Assembly (NCBI GenBank): GCA_032871835.1
Contig: CM065296.1
Span: 13,408,001 to 13,472,000 of the forward strand
Length of the DNA: 64,000 nt
Direction: 5' to 3'
DNA from: Dipteronia dyeriana
Taxonomy: Eukaryota; Streptophyta; Magnoliopsida; Sapindales; Sapindaceae
How positions within the stretch are numbered: the stretch's first letter is position 1; each line of letters begins with the position of its first letter. A program made the position numbers and the translations under genes. Shown in pieces: positions 22,535 through 35,058 of the stretch. The notes beneath the pieces were generated by a model. That model was not told the origin of the DNA and did not search any database. It saw nothing but the letters and a program-made list of their open reading frames with translations.

Positions 22535-23350
22535 AATGAAGTCCACCCCACTATGAAGATGCAAAGGCCCCCAATCCGAAAGTTGAGAGGAAAAGCAACA
22601 GCTCTATTGGATTGTATGGTGCATTGGTTACATCCAAAGAAATTTGTAATTATTTTTGTAAATGACATTATAATGTTAATGTGGTAGGTTGCATCCATGG
22701 AAAATGTCCATGATTGTATGTCTTTTGTAAATGTCCCACTACGTAGGAGATCTTGCAAAAGGGTGGCTAAGATCTTCCATTTTTTCAGTGGAAGTGTACT
22801 GAAACCATACAAATTTATGTTCTTGACAGTAGCCAGTATGTACGTATTTATGCAATTTAACGGGTTTTTTTCCCTTTATCCCTTTATTGATCTCCATGTT
22901 TACGTGTTTTCTTTTGTTTTGAGTGTTTCAAAAATTTGTAACTAAAGCCACTGTAAACAAAATATAACTTTACTCCATTTTAACTAAAGTTACTCCATAT
23001 GTTATTCCAATACCATCGACTGTAATTGATGTTACTCCTATATAACCCAATAATTCTATGCGGTTATGTTACATTGTTTAACGCATTTGAAAGCCGTATT
23101 TGTAATAATATTGTTACTCAACGTTGGACAACGTACCATTGTCACACCAATCTTGTTATTCGTATCCGTTACTAATCAATTACTCAGTTTACATTTGTTA
23201 TACAAGTGGATTCACATTTTCTCACTAGACCTCATTCTTTTAAGTGCTTTCTGTACAGTTCAAACAAACATCGTCCCCACGTACTACTTTAACTTGCCTC
23301 ATTTCACCCATATGTGTGTATGTCAGTACCCAACATCCGAGAACATTACA
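22535..23350. other. Spacer between Ulp1-like gene and first GTCGC array
   Basis: No gene recognised. 22935-23190 repeats the word GTTACTC / AACTAAAGTTACTCC several times with loose spacing, suggesting decayed short repeats. The small ORFs lack any recognisable domain. Confidence 0.4.
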
Positions 23351-23354
23351 ACAT

Positions 23355-23600
23355 ACAGGTGACCAGAAGGAAGGTCGCCTTAAAATCGTAACTGTTGGAA
23401 ATTACAAACTCGAGACCAGTACGACTTCCAAGCGACAACTTACTTGGTCACCCTAAAGTCGCATAGGTCGATGGTTTGGCATTAGACTGACCAGCTTCAA
23501 ATTCCAGGATACACCTTCCTCCTGCTGACCGAGGTCATGGCTGCATAATGGTCGCCATAGGTCGATTTTTGTTGTAGTTGAGACGTCCTTAAGTGACCAA
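23355..23600. repeat. GTCGC/GCGAC palindromic repeat array 1
   Basis: Words such as GGTCGCC, AGCGAC and GGTCAC recur every 15-60 bp. The piece AAACTCGAGA...AGCGAC...TGGTCACC (about 23407-23452) aligns in the same orientation with AAACTCGAGA...AGCGACC...TGGTCGCC at 37340-37386 in array 2. It looks like a subterminal repeat zone of a DNA transposon. Confidence 0.6.
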
Positions 23601-25342
23601 CAACAAAAATTACACACTTGGTCATACTGCCAACAAAGGAGATTACGCTCACAACTGTACAAGTCATTACAGTGTTCCAATTGACTGCCAACAAATTACA
23701 AGGGGCAGAAAAGGTGCTACACACTACACGCATGTCTCTCACCACAATACATAAACGGTTCATTATAAAGTAGAATACAACCGCTTTTATACGAAGCTCA
23801 TGACGTCATAATAAGAAGTGACACAACCTCACGCCAATTTATGACATGAAGTTTTATAGAGTCCACCATCGATTTTGTTGCATGTACATAATAGGTGTTG
23901 AGCTTGTCATGGAAAAACCTTAATCATTGAACTGGTTAGTAAACATAGTCATTGGAAATTCACTAGTAGGAAAAGCAAAAGGTTGACAACAACTGTCACT
24001 GTCCAGTAGATATTGAGAGTAGTAAGGCTGCAGTAAGTCCGCATACGCGGTTGGGTGTAATGTGGTCCTCGCTCTTGCACCCCTATTGCTTACCATTGCA
24101 TTGTTGTTATTTTGGCCTTTGGCATGACAAGTCTTCGCTATGTGGCCAGGATGTTCATAGTTGCCACATTTTCAAGCTTTCCCACCTGATTTTCTGTTCT
24201 GTCTGATAGACTCTTTAGTTACTACTATCACTGGATCTTTAACGTGAATTGATGATTTTTCTCTTGTATGATGTACATTCTTGTCCGTTGCTGTACTTGA
24301 TGATGGCAATAATCCCTTCATTTGAATGGTTAACTTTTCAATCGCCACATTTGCTTGTTTGTACCCATTGATGCATAATAGCTAATTTTGCTACACTTTG
24401 AAGTCAATGCCCCATATCTACATTAACAACAACATATGCAAAAAGTTTAACTTTTCAAGTTGTAATTGTATTACTAGCCATAATTGAAACGAAATGAACA
24501 ATATTCTTCGAACCGACGATCATTAACTAAAAGGAATAAATTATGTTGTAATAAGTATGGTAGGATGCAAACCTACCAAGTTGCATTATAGTTGGTGTAG
24601 TCGCGATTGGAGACAATTTGAATTCCGAGACATCCTTCACAATCTTTGTCCACCGTTGCATTATGAGTGCTGAGGTATGTTGTTCTGGTTCATGGCTTTC
24701 ATAACACTAAATGCATGACAACATGGAATGCCTAGTTTGTCAAACATTTTGCAGGAGTAGTTGAAACTGTTTGTAGATGGTGTGTACTTCACAATCCAGG
24801 TGGTATCACCACCAACAAACTTCTTAAATGTATACATCACATTATCCATATCATCAACGCAATTGACTATGCTTGGTTTTGCCTTCGTTTTGATTTCATC
24901 TCTCACCCAAGTAAATGTGTGTCGAGTATAAACTTTGGCAACATATTTTTCTAGTTGTAACAGATGGGTTAGTAAGATAGTATGCTCATTAATGCTATCA
25001 AAATCATCCTTCAATTTGTTATTTCGGAGGCACGACATTGCCCTATCGATATGGCTTACGAATTCATATAATTTCAACCTACTATTCTTGAAGCAATTCA
25101 GGAAAGCATTAATACTCTCTGACCATTGGGTGCTCCACAAACCACCAAAGAAAGTACTTCGTAAGAAAGTTTCTGCCCATTGCTTCCATTTACAATACAT
25201 CGTTTTCACCCATTCGTTATGTTGTAAACCAAACCTCTCAATGGCGTTCAACCACTTTAACTCGAACTTAGCCTCCGTCATGTATGTCAAAATGCAATGG
25301 GTAAAAGCTTGAGTAGTATCACACATGTTCGTTTGTCCATTT

Positions 25343-26952
25343 TGAAACAAATATTATGGTGTGTAATATTAATCTAGAAACGGGGGGGAGGGGTGAATAG
25401 ATTTTAATTAACTTTTACCCAATTTTTGTTAAGAGTCAAGTTGATGAAAATACCCCTATCTAGTTACAAAGATACCACAAGTGTAATAAATGCGGAAACA
25501 GTAAAAACACTTGAGATATACGTGGAAACCCTCCAAATGGGAAAAACCACTGGCTGATGAGTGCGCCACACTAGAACCTCGAATCCACTAATGGCAAAGG
25601 AATTTCAACCTAATCCTGGTTTAATCCACTACCACTACCTAATCCCGGTATAAGTGAACCTAGTTCATCTTGCTTGTGATTTAAGCTACCTACTCCCGGA
25701 AGCAACACAAGTCTTACTTCTCAATGAAGAGATAAAATGTCCTCAGTGAATATATGATGATATTCAATGAACAAACAAGGCTAGATAACCCTATATGCTT
25801 ATCTAGGATAATGAGATGACAATTAATGCAATCCTAGATATCAAGAACTAAATGACATGTTCAAGAAGCTTAGCTAAACATAGATCAAACAATCCTATGA
25901 AGCTATCACAATACAACACTCAATCATGTCATCACAACAATCTCTAATTTGTATCTAGAAAATCTTCTAAGAGCATACAAATAATTAAAGAGAAGGTTTA
26001 GCAAGTAAAACACTTAACTTGTAAGAAGGTAGTGAAGAACTTACCAAACAAGATGTGATGAAGCAACCCTATCCATAGATGCACTCTAAATGAACTTAGA
26101 TGATGCAAGATGAAGTTTTAATGCACATAGGAATGCTTTGAGTGATTAAAAATGAGTTCTTGAAATTGTTTTTCCTTTGAAATGTGTTCTAAGGAAAATA
26201 TTTGACGTTCTGAACTCTTACACGACCTTAAGGCAATGAGTTATATATATATATATATATATATATATAAGATGCTAACAAAGTGAGGTCGTTTTGGAAA
26301 AAAACGTTTCAGTTTCCTTTGTGTGCGCTGGTGACGTGCGCTGGTCGAGTAGTGCACCACCAGCGCACAACCTATTTTCATAAAAGGCGCTGGACGAGTG
26401 GCGCAACACAAGCGCAGATTCTCTAGGATGTTTGTACTGGTGAGGTCGCGCTAGACTAGTAGCACACCACCAACGCACGCCTACAATTTTCAACTGTGCG
26501 CATGTGCAGCAACGTAGCTCAGTGGCGCATGACTAGCAGCGTTCCACTGGAATGTTGCACTGGTGAGGTGCGCTGGTCAAGTAGCGCACCACCAGCGCAA
26601 AGCCTATTTTCAATCACTCAAACATACAATTTCAAGAAGTTCAAAAGTGATGAAACATGCATCCTATTCTAATGCCTAGCATGACATGAACCTTTAATTA
26701 CAAGATGCAAAGAAATATGAAACAAGAGTCATTTAAACAAAATGCACACAAGTATAACCACTCAACATATATGAATAAGAGTTATGCATGGATATGTGAG
26801 TGTGTGCAACTATCTCTTCAAAGTATAAGCACAAGAATTTTACTTTCGATGCTTCTCCTCTTGAGGTCTTGAGAGCCTAAGCTACCCTTACATAATACCC
26901 CAAAATGTGATTTGTTCACGAAATAAGCCAATCAACAACTGAGGACTTTACA
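25343..26952 (-). repeat. 3' LTR of the complete Sirevirus
   Basis: 1610 bp. On minus it starts TGTAAAGTCCTCAG and ends ATTTGTTTCA. It contains a GCGC palindrome array (about 26322-26602), an (AT)n promoter-position tract (about 26240-26268) and the GTTTGGTAAGTTCTTC segment (about 26037-26052 in complement). Confidence 0.95.
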
Positions 26953-28176
26953 ATCTCCCCCTTTGGCTATTTCGTGACAAAACCACCGCTCATATTTATC
27001 CTCACAAAACAAAATAAAAACACCGGGAAGATATTCTACATTACAAAGAGATAAACAACAAAAAAACTTTAAATCTTCAATCTCTTGTAGAACTATCAAC
27101 CCTACACACAAAGCAAGCACAAATACACTTTCCAAACCAAGTGCATGTGAGATGATCAAGTGAATATAAAACAAAAGCATTTGCATATAAGAATATGAGT
27201 AATGCACCATGCAATGCTCCCCCTAAAAGGGTTACTCCCCCTAAATGTAATCTCCCCCTAAAGCAAGTACTACTTATGCAATGCTCCCCATCAAGGCCAA
27301 CACATGCTACTCCCCTCACATCACAATGCTAGGTCAATGCTACTCCCCATTTTTGTCATGATATAGGAAAAGGAGAAGTCCCCAACCGGGTCACTCACGG
27401 CAAAGAAATAAAGGAGCATACAAGATTGTTGCATAATTATATAAGCCACAATTATTCAACTATATTAATAGGAGAGAAATAAGGAGATTTATTGAATAAA
27501 ATGTGTGAATCAAAAATGCTTTGCATACAAGATATGTTGCAATCAAGTCCAAAAACAATGGTATTTGGCAAAGCAAATGACAAAGGTTTCCAATATAATT
27601 CAAACTAATTTCACCATTTGTTATGAGAGAAGCAAGGATATAGAGTCTTATAGATTCATGTTTTAAATGGCACTATATCCAACTTTATAAGCTAAACATA
27701 GCATGAGCAACTTTGCACCCTACTTGATTTTTCCTGGAGGATACCCGTATGATAGTAGCCATGTTCAACCAATAAAGAAAGAGAGACATTGATTCAACAT
27801 TTTAGTCTCACTATCTTTTTTTCACACAATATTTTACATTCAACAATTGCAATCAACAATTCATACTTTATCATTTTTTATTAGCATGTCATTTAAGAAT
27901 CATCATGTCATGGAGATAATTATAGGTCATTCAACATGTACTTCTTATGTAAATCTCCTAGTCCAAAAATGCATGTTTGAACATAAATATGACATGGATT
28001 GTAATTAAAGCAAAGTTCACACTTATTGAAGAAAATACAATATAATATATAAGTGCAACCAAACTACTCAAGCAATCAATAAAGGAGCATAAACATTTAA
28101 AGAAAGATGGATGCAACAAGTATACAAAAGCTGTCTTTTCTTGAGTTCCTCTTATGGGGTCAAAGACCACACCACA
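26953..28176 (-). other. 3' noncoding zone with polypurine tract and extra purine tracts
   Basis: The polypurine tract GCCAAAGGGGGAGAT (26967-26953 on minus) abuts the 3' LTR. Further TTTAGGGGGAG copies lie at 27217-27262, with weaker ones to about 27350. No protein was recognised; small hydrophobic ORFs (27319-26932, 28170-27958) do not show convincing envelope features. Sireviruses are known for multiple polypurine tracts in this place. 53-56 kb carries a homologous zone. Confidence 0.75.
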
Positions 28177-30060
28177 TCACTCCATTAAACAAATCCCAAT
28201 AGATCTACTAAGAGTCTTGAATCGAGTAGAATCTAAGGGTTTAGTAAATATATCCGCTAGTTGATCATTTGTACCTACATGCTCAAGTACAATGCATTTG
28301 TTCTCAACTAGTTCTCTAATGAAATGATAACGAATGTCAATATGCTTAGTCCTAGAATGCTGAACCAGATTCTTTGAAATATTAATTGCACTCATGTTAT
28401 CGCAAAAGAGAGTAAGAGTACCTTAATTGAATCCATAGTAGACTAGCATTTGCTTCATCCAAAGGAGTTGTGTGCATCCACTCCCAGCAACAATGTATTC
28501 GGCCTCAGCCGTGGACAAGGAAATCGAATTTCGCTTCTTTCAAAACCAAGAGACAAGGTTGTTCCCATGGAAAAAGCAACCGCCCGATGTACTTTTCCTA
28601 TCATCACAATTTCCTGCCCAATCTGCATCACTAAAGCCTACAAGACTAGCATTAGTGTCAAAAGAGTACCAAATCCCATAGTTGGATGTCCCATTCACAT
28701 ATCAAATGATTCTCTTAACAGAAGAGAGATGGGACTCCTTAGGATCCGCTTGGTACCTAGCACACACACCCACACTAAAAGAGATATCGGGCCTACTTAC
28801 GGTTAAATAGAGCAAGCTACCAATCATGCCACGATATAAAGTTTGGTCCACACTTTTACCACTAGCATCCTTGCTTAGCTTCAAAGTGGTACTCATGGGT
28901 GTATCACAATGTTTGGCACTTTCAAGGCCAAATTTCTTCACTAGGTTTTTGGCATACTTAGCTTGAGATATGAAAATCCCATCATTCATTTGCTTAATTT
29001 TTAAACCTAGAAAGTAACTTAGCTCACCAACTAGACTCATCCCAAATTCATGAGACATGACATCAATAAATTGTTTGACTTTGGTTTCATTGGTGGAGCC
29101 AAAAACTATATCATCAACATAGATTTGAGCTATAAAGAGCTCATATTTGTTTTTCTTGATGAATAGAGTCTTGTCAACACTACTCATAGTGTATCCATTG
29201 TCTATGAGATATTAGGTGAGATGCTCATACCAAGCCCTTGGTGCTTGTTTCAACCCATATATAGCTTTGTTGAGGTGACAGACATGATTAGGGTGGTGAG
29301 GATCTACAAACCCTTTGGGTTGCTTGACAAACACTTCCTCTTGTAAGAAACCATTGAGGAAGGCACTCTTAACATCCATTTGATACAATTTGAACTTGTG
29401 CAAACAAGAAATGGACAAAAGAATCCTAATGGACTCAATCCAAGCAACGAGAGCAAATGTCTTCTCAAAGTCAATACCCTCAATTTGAGAGTACCTTTGT
29501 GCTACAAGCCTTGCCTTATTTCGTACAATGTTGCGATCCTCATCGGATTTGTTCCTATATACCCACTTGGTGCCTATCACATTGGTGTTCTTGGGCCTAG
29601 GAACAAGAGTCCAAACCTCATTCCTTTCAAATTGGTTAAGCTCTTCTTGCATAGCAAGAACCAAAAATTCATCCTTTAATGCTTCATCAATTTTCTTGGG
29701 TTCTATTTGAGAGGTGTAACAAGTGTAGCTAATTAGATTATCCATTTGACGCCTAGTCCTAACACCCTCACTAACCTCACCAATAATGTCATCTTTGTCA
29801 TGAAGTTTTCTAACCCATGGAGCAGGTTCTTTTGAGTCCAAGTGAGGAATCCTATCACTAAGTTGTGCTATGTCATCATCAAGATTAGGCTTTTCAACAT
29901 TAGAGATATCAACTACTTTCTCCAAAGGGGAGTCTTTAACTGGATCTACCTCCTCCTCATGGTCACTAGTTTTGAGCCTAGTATCATCAATGACAACATT
30001 AGATGATTCCATTACGGTCCTAGTCCTTAGATTGAAAACTATATAGGCTCTACTATTCAA
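28177..30060 (-). pseudogene. Sirevirus reverse transcriptase and RNase H, several stops
   Basis: 30060-29212 begins with the post-integrase linker ([25 protein letters not shown]) and the RT N-terminus ([43 protein letters not shown]). 29187-28702 has an intact QIYVDDIVFGS active-site box and SYFLGLKI. RNase H runs 28700-28177 with FSDADWAGNCDD, AEAEYI, CDNMSAINI and ADIFTKPLD. In-frame stops occur at 29211-29190 and within RNase H. The product would copy the element RNA in cytoplasmic particles. Confidence 0.88.
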
Positions 30061-30420
30061 GGCATAACCAATGAAGATACCCTCATCACTCTTAGCATCA
30101 ATTTGCCAAGTTGATCACGGTCATTCAAAATGTAGCATTTGCTTCCAAAGGTGTGGAAGTAGCTAACATTTGGCCTTCTACTTTTCCATAACTCATTAAA
30201 GGTTTGCCTAGTGTGGGGCCTAAGAAAGACTTTATTTCCTATGTAGCATGCTGTATTGACGGCTTCGGTCCAAAGATTCCTAGGGACATTGTTGCTAAGC
30301 AACATCACACGGGCCATCTCTTGAAGAACCCTTTTTTCCTCTCAACAACTCCATTTTGTTGAGGCGTCCTAGGAGCCGAAAAATCATGAGAAATGCCTAG
30401 ACTATTGCAATAATTTTCAA
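30057..30420 (-). pseudogene. Sirevirus integrase, C-terminal half, frame-shifted
   Basis: 30317-30057 (MARVMLLSNNVPRNLWTEAV, then [14 protein letters not shown]) is the conserved region after the catalytic core. The segment carrying the third catalytic residue and TPQQN-type motif lies at about 30470-30320 in another frame, after a shift that ends the long upstream frame. Confidence 0.8.
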
Positions 30421-32400
30421 AGTGGGCATTCTCAAACTCCTTCCCATGGTCACTCCTAATTTTTTAATGCTTTTAATTTTAGAGTTCATCTCATTTAGAA
30501 TTTTAGAGCAAATCATCTTGAACTTGTCAAAAGTTTCAGATTTTTTTATAAGAAAATAAGTCCAAGTATACCTAGAGAAGTCATCTACACACACAAAAAT
30601 GTACCTCTTTCCACCTAAACTCTCGGTTTGCATATGACTCATTAGATCCATGTGGAGAAGCTCTAGAGGTTCCTTAGTGGATAAGTACTTGCCCTTTTTG
30701 TGCATACTTTTGGTTTGCTTCCCTTGTTGACAAGGTCCACAAACACCATTAACCTTTTTTCCAAGCTTGGGAAGGCCTCGCACAACATTGAACTTATCTA
30801 AGATTCTTAAATCCCTAAAGTTCATGTGACCAAGTCTTTCATGCCACAACTCTATTTGTTCATCCTTGGACACATTACAAGACATACTTCTAGCCTCAAG
30901 ACAATAGCAATTGTCACTAGATCTCATACCTTTTAACAAGGTTTGTCTATTAGATAATAGGATAGAACAATCATTTTTCCTAAACAAGACGGAGAGTCCA
31001 TCATCACTAAGATGTGAAATGCTTATCAAATTGGCTTTTAGACCATCAACATACAAAGCATTGGACAATGAGGGTAATCCAGGAATGGAAATGGTTCCCT
31101 TTCCTTTGACCTTCTTTTTTGATCCATCACCAAAGGTGACATTTCCTCCCTCCTCCATTACAAGAGTCTTAAAGAAACTCTTATTTCCAGTCATGTGCCT
31201 AGAGCACCCACTATCCAAATACCAAAAATCACAAGAATGAGCTTTCAAAGCAATTTGTACAACATGGCAAAGGTGTTCATCCTTTCTAATCCACATAGGT
31301 ACAATATTTTCCTTCCTAGTGGTCAATGGTACATGGGTTCTAAATGTCCTAGGATCATGCAAAGGTGTTCCACTTTTCCTAGTGACATGCATCATGGCTC
31401 TAGATGTCCTAGGATCATGCTTCATGGCTCTAGCCTTTTTCTTCTCTATCATGTTTTCAATCCTACACAATTTGATATACCTAAAGCAATTTGGTCTAAT
31501 GTGACCATCAATACCACAAAAATCACATTTAGGTAAAAAGTTAGGAATTATACCATATCCTTGAGGATGCATTGGAGCCTTCCCATGTCTTTGTGGTTGT
31601 CTTGCTTGTTGTTGATGAGCTTTCCTTATTTGTTGTTGAGCAAGACTTGATTGCTTCTTTGGTTGAGCTTGCATGATAGGTGTCTTCCCTTTGTGAGCTT
31701 TTGGTTGAGGGAAGTTAACTTGAAGAGCCATTGTAGGATGAGCTTGATGTGGGCTTCTTGGTGCCACCATCACTTGAGCACTACTTGAACACTCTCCTAG
31801 ATCAAGCTTCTTCCTAGGAGTTTGATGAGGAGAGGACCCATTGAGGTTCATGCTTCTTAAAAAAATTGTCTTGCTTGGAGTGAAGGACATCTTGTCATCT
31901 TCAAACCCAAGCCCCTTCTTGTCACTTGGCCTCTTTCCAACATCTATCACGTGTTCAAGTTTCTTGGTACTAGAGTTCATCTTGTCCAACAACTCTCTAG
32001 CATCTTCAAGCTCTTTCTTCAATCCTTCTTCACTCCTCTTAGATCTCACAAACTCTTCATTTAGTTTGTCAACTTGAGTTAAGAGGTCTAGGTTTTCTTC
32101 TTTTAATCTCTTGATCTCATTCTTGTTCTTTAACCTTGAGCTCTCAAACTTAGCCATGTAGTCCTTGAGATCCATCCTATCCACACTTCCATTTGTGGAT
32201 TGTGATGAAGATCCATTATCACTTGAGTAGTCTTCCTCTTGACTTTCATTCTCTTCTTCACTAGCATCTTTGCTCCTAAGAGAGGATGTAAATGCTATGA
32301 AGTTAGCCATGAGTTCTTCATCATCTGAAGACTCATCTCCTTCATTAGAGTTATCACTTTCACTCCATGTGGTAGCCATCACTTTTCCCTTCTTCTTCAC
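30397..32400 (-). pseudogene. Sirevirus gag C-terminus, protease and integrase N-terminus (longest open frame)
   Basis: This 667-residue open frame starts with an acidic Ser/Asp/Glu-rich segment. A predicted coiled coil at residues 80-150 follows (RLKEENLDLLTQVDKLNEEF). Then come a basic Gln/Pro-rich stretch and a CCHC knuckle (CDFCGIDGHIRPNC, about 293-306). Next are the protease active site (WYLDSGCSRHMTG), the pre-integrase zinc region (LWHERLGHMNFRDL...CGPCQQGKQ) and the first integrase catalytic residues (LHMDLM, VCVDDFSRYTW). It ends in a frameshifted tail near 30470. It is the best-preserved coding stretch in the window. Confidence 0.9.
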
Positions 32401-33338
32401 CTTGTGATTTGCACATTCCAGAGCAAAGTGTCTTATCCCACCACATTAATAACATTGGACTCCTTTCTTCTCGGTCTTTTCTTGCCTAGGCTCAAACTTC
32501 TTGAATGGAGCCTTTTTCTTCAAGTCTTGACCATTGGATCCAAAGCCTTTCTTCTCGGACTTGTAGAATTTCTTGAACTTCCTCATTAGCAAGGCCATTT
32601 ATTCATCCGAGTCATCACCTTCCTCCTTCTCAACTTTGGAGGTTTTCAAAACAATATCTTTTTACTTTTTTGATGGTGTGGGGTTAGGACATTTCCTAGA
32701 TTCATAAGCTAGAAGTCTCCCAATCACTTCACTTGGCTTCATATCTTTATAACCACTATTCTCTTCTAAGGCCGTCACCTTAGACTCAAATCTATCGAGT
32801 AGAGATCTCATAATCTTCTGCTTGATCTTCCTATCCCAATAAGGATCACCAAGTTGATGACTTTGGTTCACAATGTCCATTAACCTCACTTCAAAGTCAT
32901 TAAAGCACTCGTTCTCATCCATCTTGAGTAACTTAAATTGTGTTTGGAGAACTTGAAGCTTCCACTCATTAACCACATCGGTTCCCTCATGTACAACTTC
33001 TAGGATATCCCATGCCTTCTTAGCTATCCTAGTGTTTTGAACCAACTTGTACTGGTTATCATCCATTGCACATAGAATGGCATGCATTGCCTTCCTATTC
33101 CACTTTGAAGCCTCAAACTCTTGTACATTCCACAGTGCCTTTGGCTTGAGTACATCATCTCCTCCATCTGCAGGAGTCATCATGGGTGGAGTGTAGCCAT
33201 CTTAACCACCATCCATGCCCTGTCATGAATTTGGCAAATATACGACTCCATCTTGCCTTTTCATGAGGCATAATTTAACCCGGTGAGAAGTGGAGGTCTA
33301 GTGCTAGAAGCTCCCTCATTGCCACCATTTCCACTCAT
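32401..33338 (-). pseudogene. Sirevirus gag N-terminus with first zinc knuckle
   Basis: The start at 33338 (MSGNGGNEGASS) lies about 110 bp inside the primer site. After a TGA in place of the Trp of a W-K-G motif, and a frameshift near 33205, a UBN2 capsid segment follows (33183-32662: WNVQEFEASKWNRKAMHAIL, DRFESKVTALEEN). A further segment (32600-32401) holds MALLMRKFKKFYKS and a CCHC knuckle (CY*CGGIRHFALEC) whose third residue is a TAA stop. Gag would form the cytoplasmic particle. Confidence 0.85.
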
Positions 33339-33449
33339 TGTGTTTAATGAATGAATGATATGAATTCAAATGTATGAATGATCAATACACACACAAAATG
33401 CTACACACACAAAAATGAGCAAGGATCACCTATGTATGTCTAGGAACCT

Positions 33450-33461
33450 GCTTTGATACCA
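33450..33461 (-). promoter_or_regulatory. Primer binding site of the complete Sirevirus
   Basis: TGGTATCAAAGC on minus, two bases after the LTR end ATTTGTTTCA, differs by one base from the initiator-Met complement TGGTATCAGAGC. Confidence 0.9.
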
Positions 33462-33463
33462 AT

Positions 33464-35058
33464 TGAAACAAATATTATGGTGTGTAATATTAATCTAAAG
33501 GGGGGGGGGGGAGGGTGAATAGATTTTAATTAACTTTTACCCAATTTTCATTAAGAGTCAAGTTGACGAAAATACCCCTATCTAGTTACAAAGATACCAC
33601 AAGTGTAATAAATGCGGAAATAGTAAAAACACTTGAGATATACGTGGAAACCCTTCAAATGGAAAAAACCACGGGCTGATGAGTGCGCCACACTAGAACC
33701 TCGAATCCACTAATGACAAAGGAATTACAACCTAATCCCGGTTTAATCCACTACCACTACCTAATCCCGGTATAAGTGAACCTAGTTCATCTTGGTTGTG
33801 ATTTAAGCTACCTACTCCCGAAAGCAACACAAGTCTTACTTCTCAATGAAGAGATAAAATGTCTAAAGTGAATATATGATGATATTCAATGAACAAACAA
33901 GGTTAGGAAACCCTATCTGCTTATCTAGGATAATGAGATGACAATTAATGCAATCCTAGATATCAAGAGCTAAATGACATGTTCAAGAAGCTTAGCTAAA
34001 CATATATCAAACAATCCTATGAAGCTATCACAATACAACACTCAATCATGGCATCACAACAATCTCTAATTTGTATCTAGAAAATCTTCTAAAAGCATAC
34101 ACATAATTAAAGAGAAGGTTTAGTAAGTAAAACACTTAACTTGTAAGAAGGTAGTGAATAACTTACCAAACAAGATGTGATGAAGCAACCCTATCCATAG
34201 ATACACTCTAAATGAACTTAGATGATGCAAGATAAAGTTTTGATGCACATAGGAATGCTTTGAGTGATTAAAAATGAGTTCTTGAAAGTGTTTTTCCTTT
34301 GAAATGTGTTCTAAGGAAAATATTTGATGTTTTAAACTCTTACACGACCTTAAGGCAATGAGTTATATATATGTAAGATCCAAACAAAGTGAGATCGTTT
34401 TGGAAAAAACGTTCCAGCTTCCTCTGTGTGCGCTGGTCGAGTAGTGTACCACCAGCGCATAACCTATTTTTATAAAAGGCGCTGGACGAGTGGCGCATCA
34501 TAGTGGCACAATACAAGCACAGATTCTCTGGGATGTTTACGCTGATGAGGCTGCGCTAGACGAGTAGCGCACCACCAACGCACGCCCATAATTTTCAATC
34601 ACGCATAGTTGCAGCAGCGTAGCTCAGTGGTGTATAACTAGCGGCGTTCCACTGGAATGTTACGCTGGTGAGATGCACTGGTCGAGTAGCGCACCACCAA
34701 CGCAAAGCCTATTTTCAATCACTCAAACATACAATTTCAACAAGTTTGAGAGTGATTAAACATGCATCATATTCTAATGCCTAGCATGACATGAACCTTT
34801 AATTACAAGATGCAAATATATCAAACAAGAGTCATTTAAAACAAAATGCACACAAGTATAACCACTCAACATATATGAATAAGAGTTATGCATTGATATG
34901 TAATTGTGTGCAACTATCTCTTCAAAGTAAGTAAGCACACAAATTTTACCTTCTGTGCTTTTCCTCTTGAGGTCTTGAGAGCCTAAGCTACCCTTACATA
35001 ATACTCCAAAATGTGATTTTTTCACGAAATAATCCAATCAACAATTGATGACTTTACA
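33464..35058 (-). repeat. 5' LTR of the complete Sirevirus
   Basis: 1595 bp, pairing with 25343-26952. It has a 12-G run at 33500-33511, the GCGC palindrome array at about 34429-34710 and a TATATATA tract near 34364-34372. The (AT)n tract is much shorter here than in the partner LTR. Confidence 0.95.

Larger units (their letters stand above)
25343..35058 (-). mobile_element. Complete family-B Sirevirus (Copia) with two LTRs and 5-bp TSD
   Basis: The element is 9716 bp, with LTRs at 25343-26952 and 33464-35058, both TG...CA on minus. CATTT is duplicated on the outside (25338-25342 and 35059-35063). Internal order on minus: primer site, gag with CCHC knuckle, coiled coil, second knuckle, protease, integrase, RT, RNase H, long 3' noncoding zone with several purine tracts, polypurine tract. 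The coiled-coil gag, [13 protein letters not shown] linker and multiple purine tracts fit the Sirevirus/SIRE lineage. In a hand-aligned 300-bp LTR stretch I counted roughly 15 differences, so it is not a recent insertion. Confidence 0.95.

Noticed and set aside
23960..23985. CACTAGTAGGAAAAGC as a CACTA-transposon terminus
   Set aside because: It lies inside the coding tail of the MULE transposase, in frame, and no inverted partner was found.
26932..28170. Possible envelope-like ORF in the Sirevirus 3' zone
   Set aside because: The ORFs are short and hydrophobic but lack a continuous frame, signal peptide plus transmembrane layout, or similarity to the second copy beyond nucleotide homology.
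29380..32077. Several plus-strand ORFs of 60-113 residues
   Set aside because: Antisense shadows of the Sirevirus gag-pol frames; the same shadows recur at 57534-60430 over the second copy.
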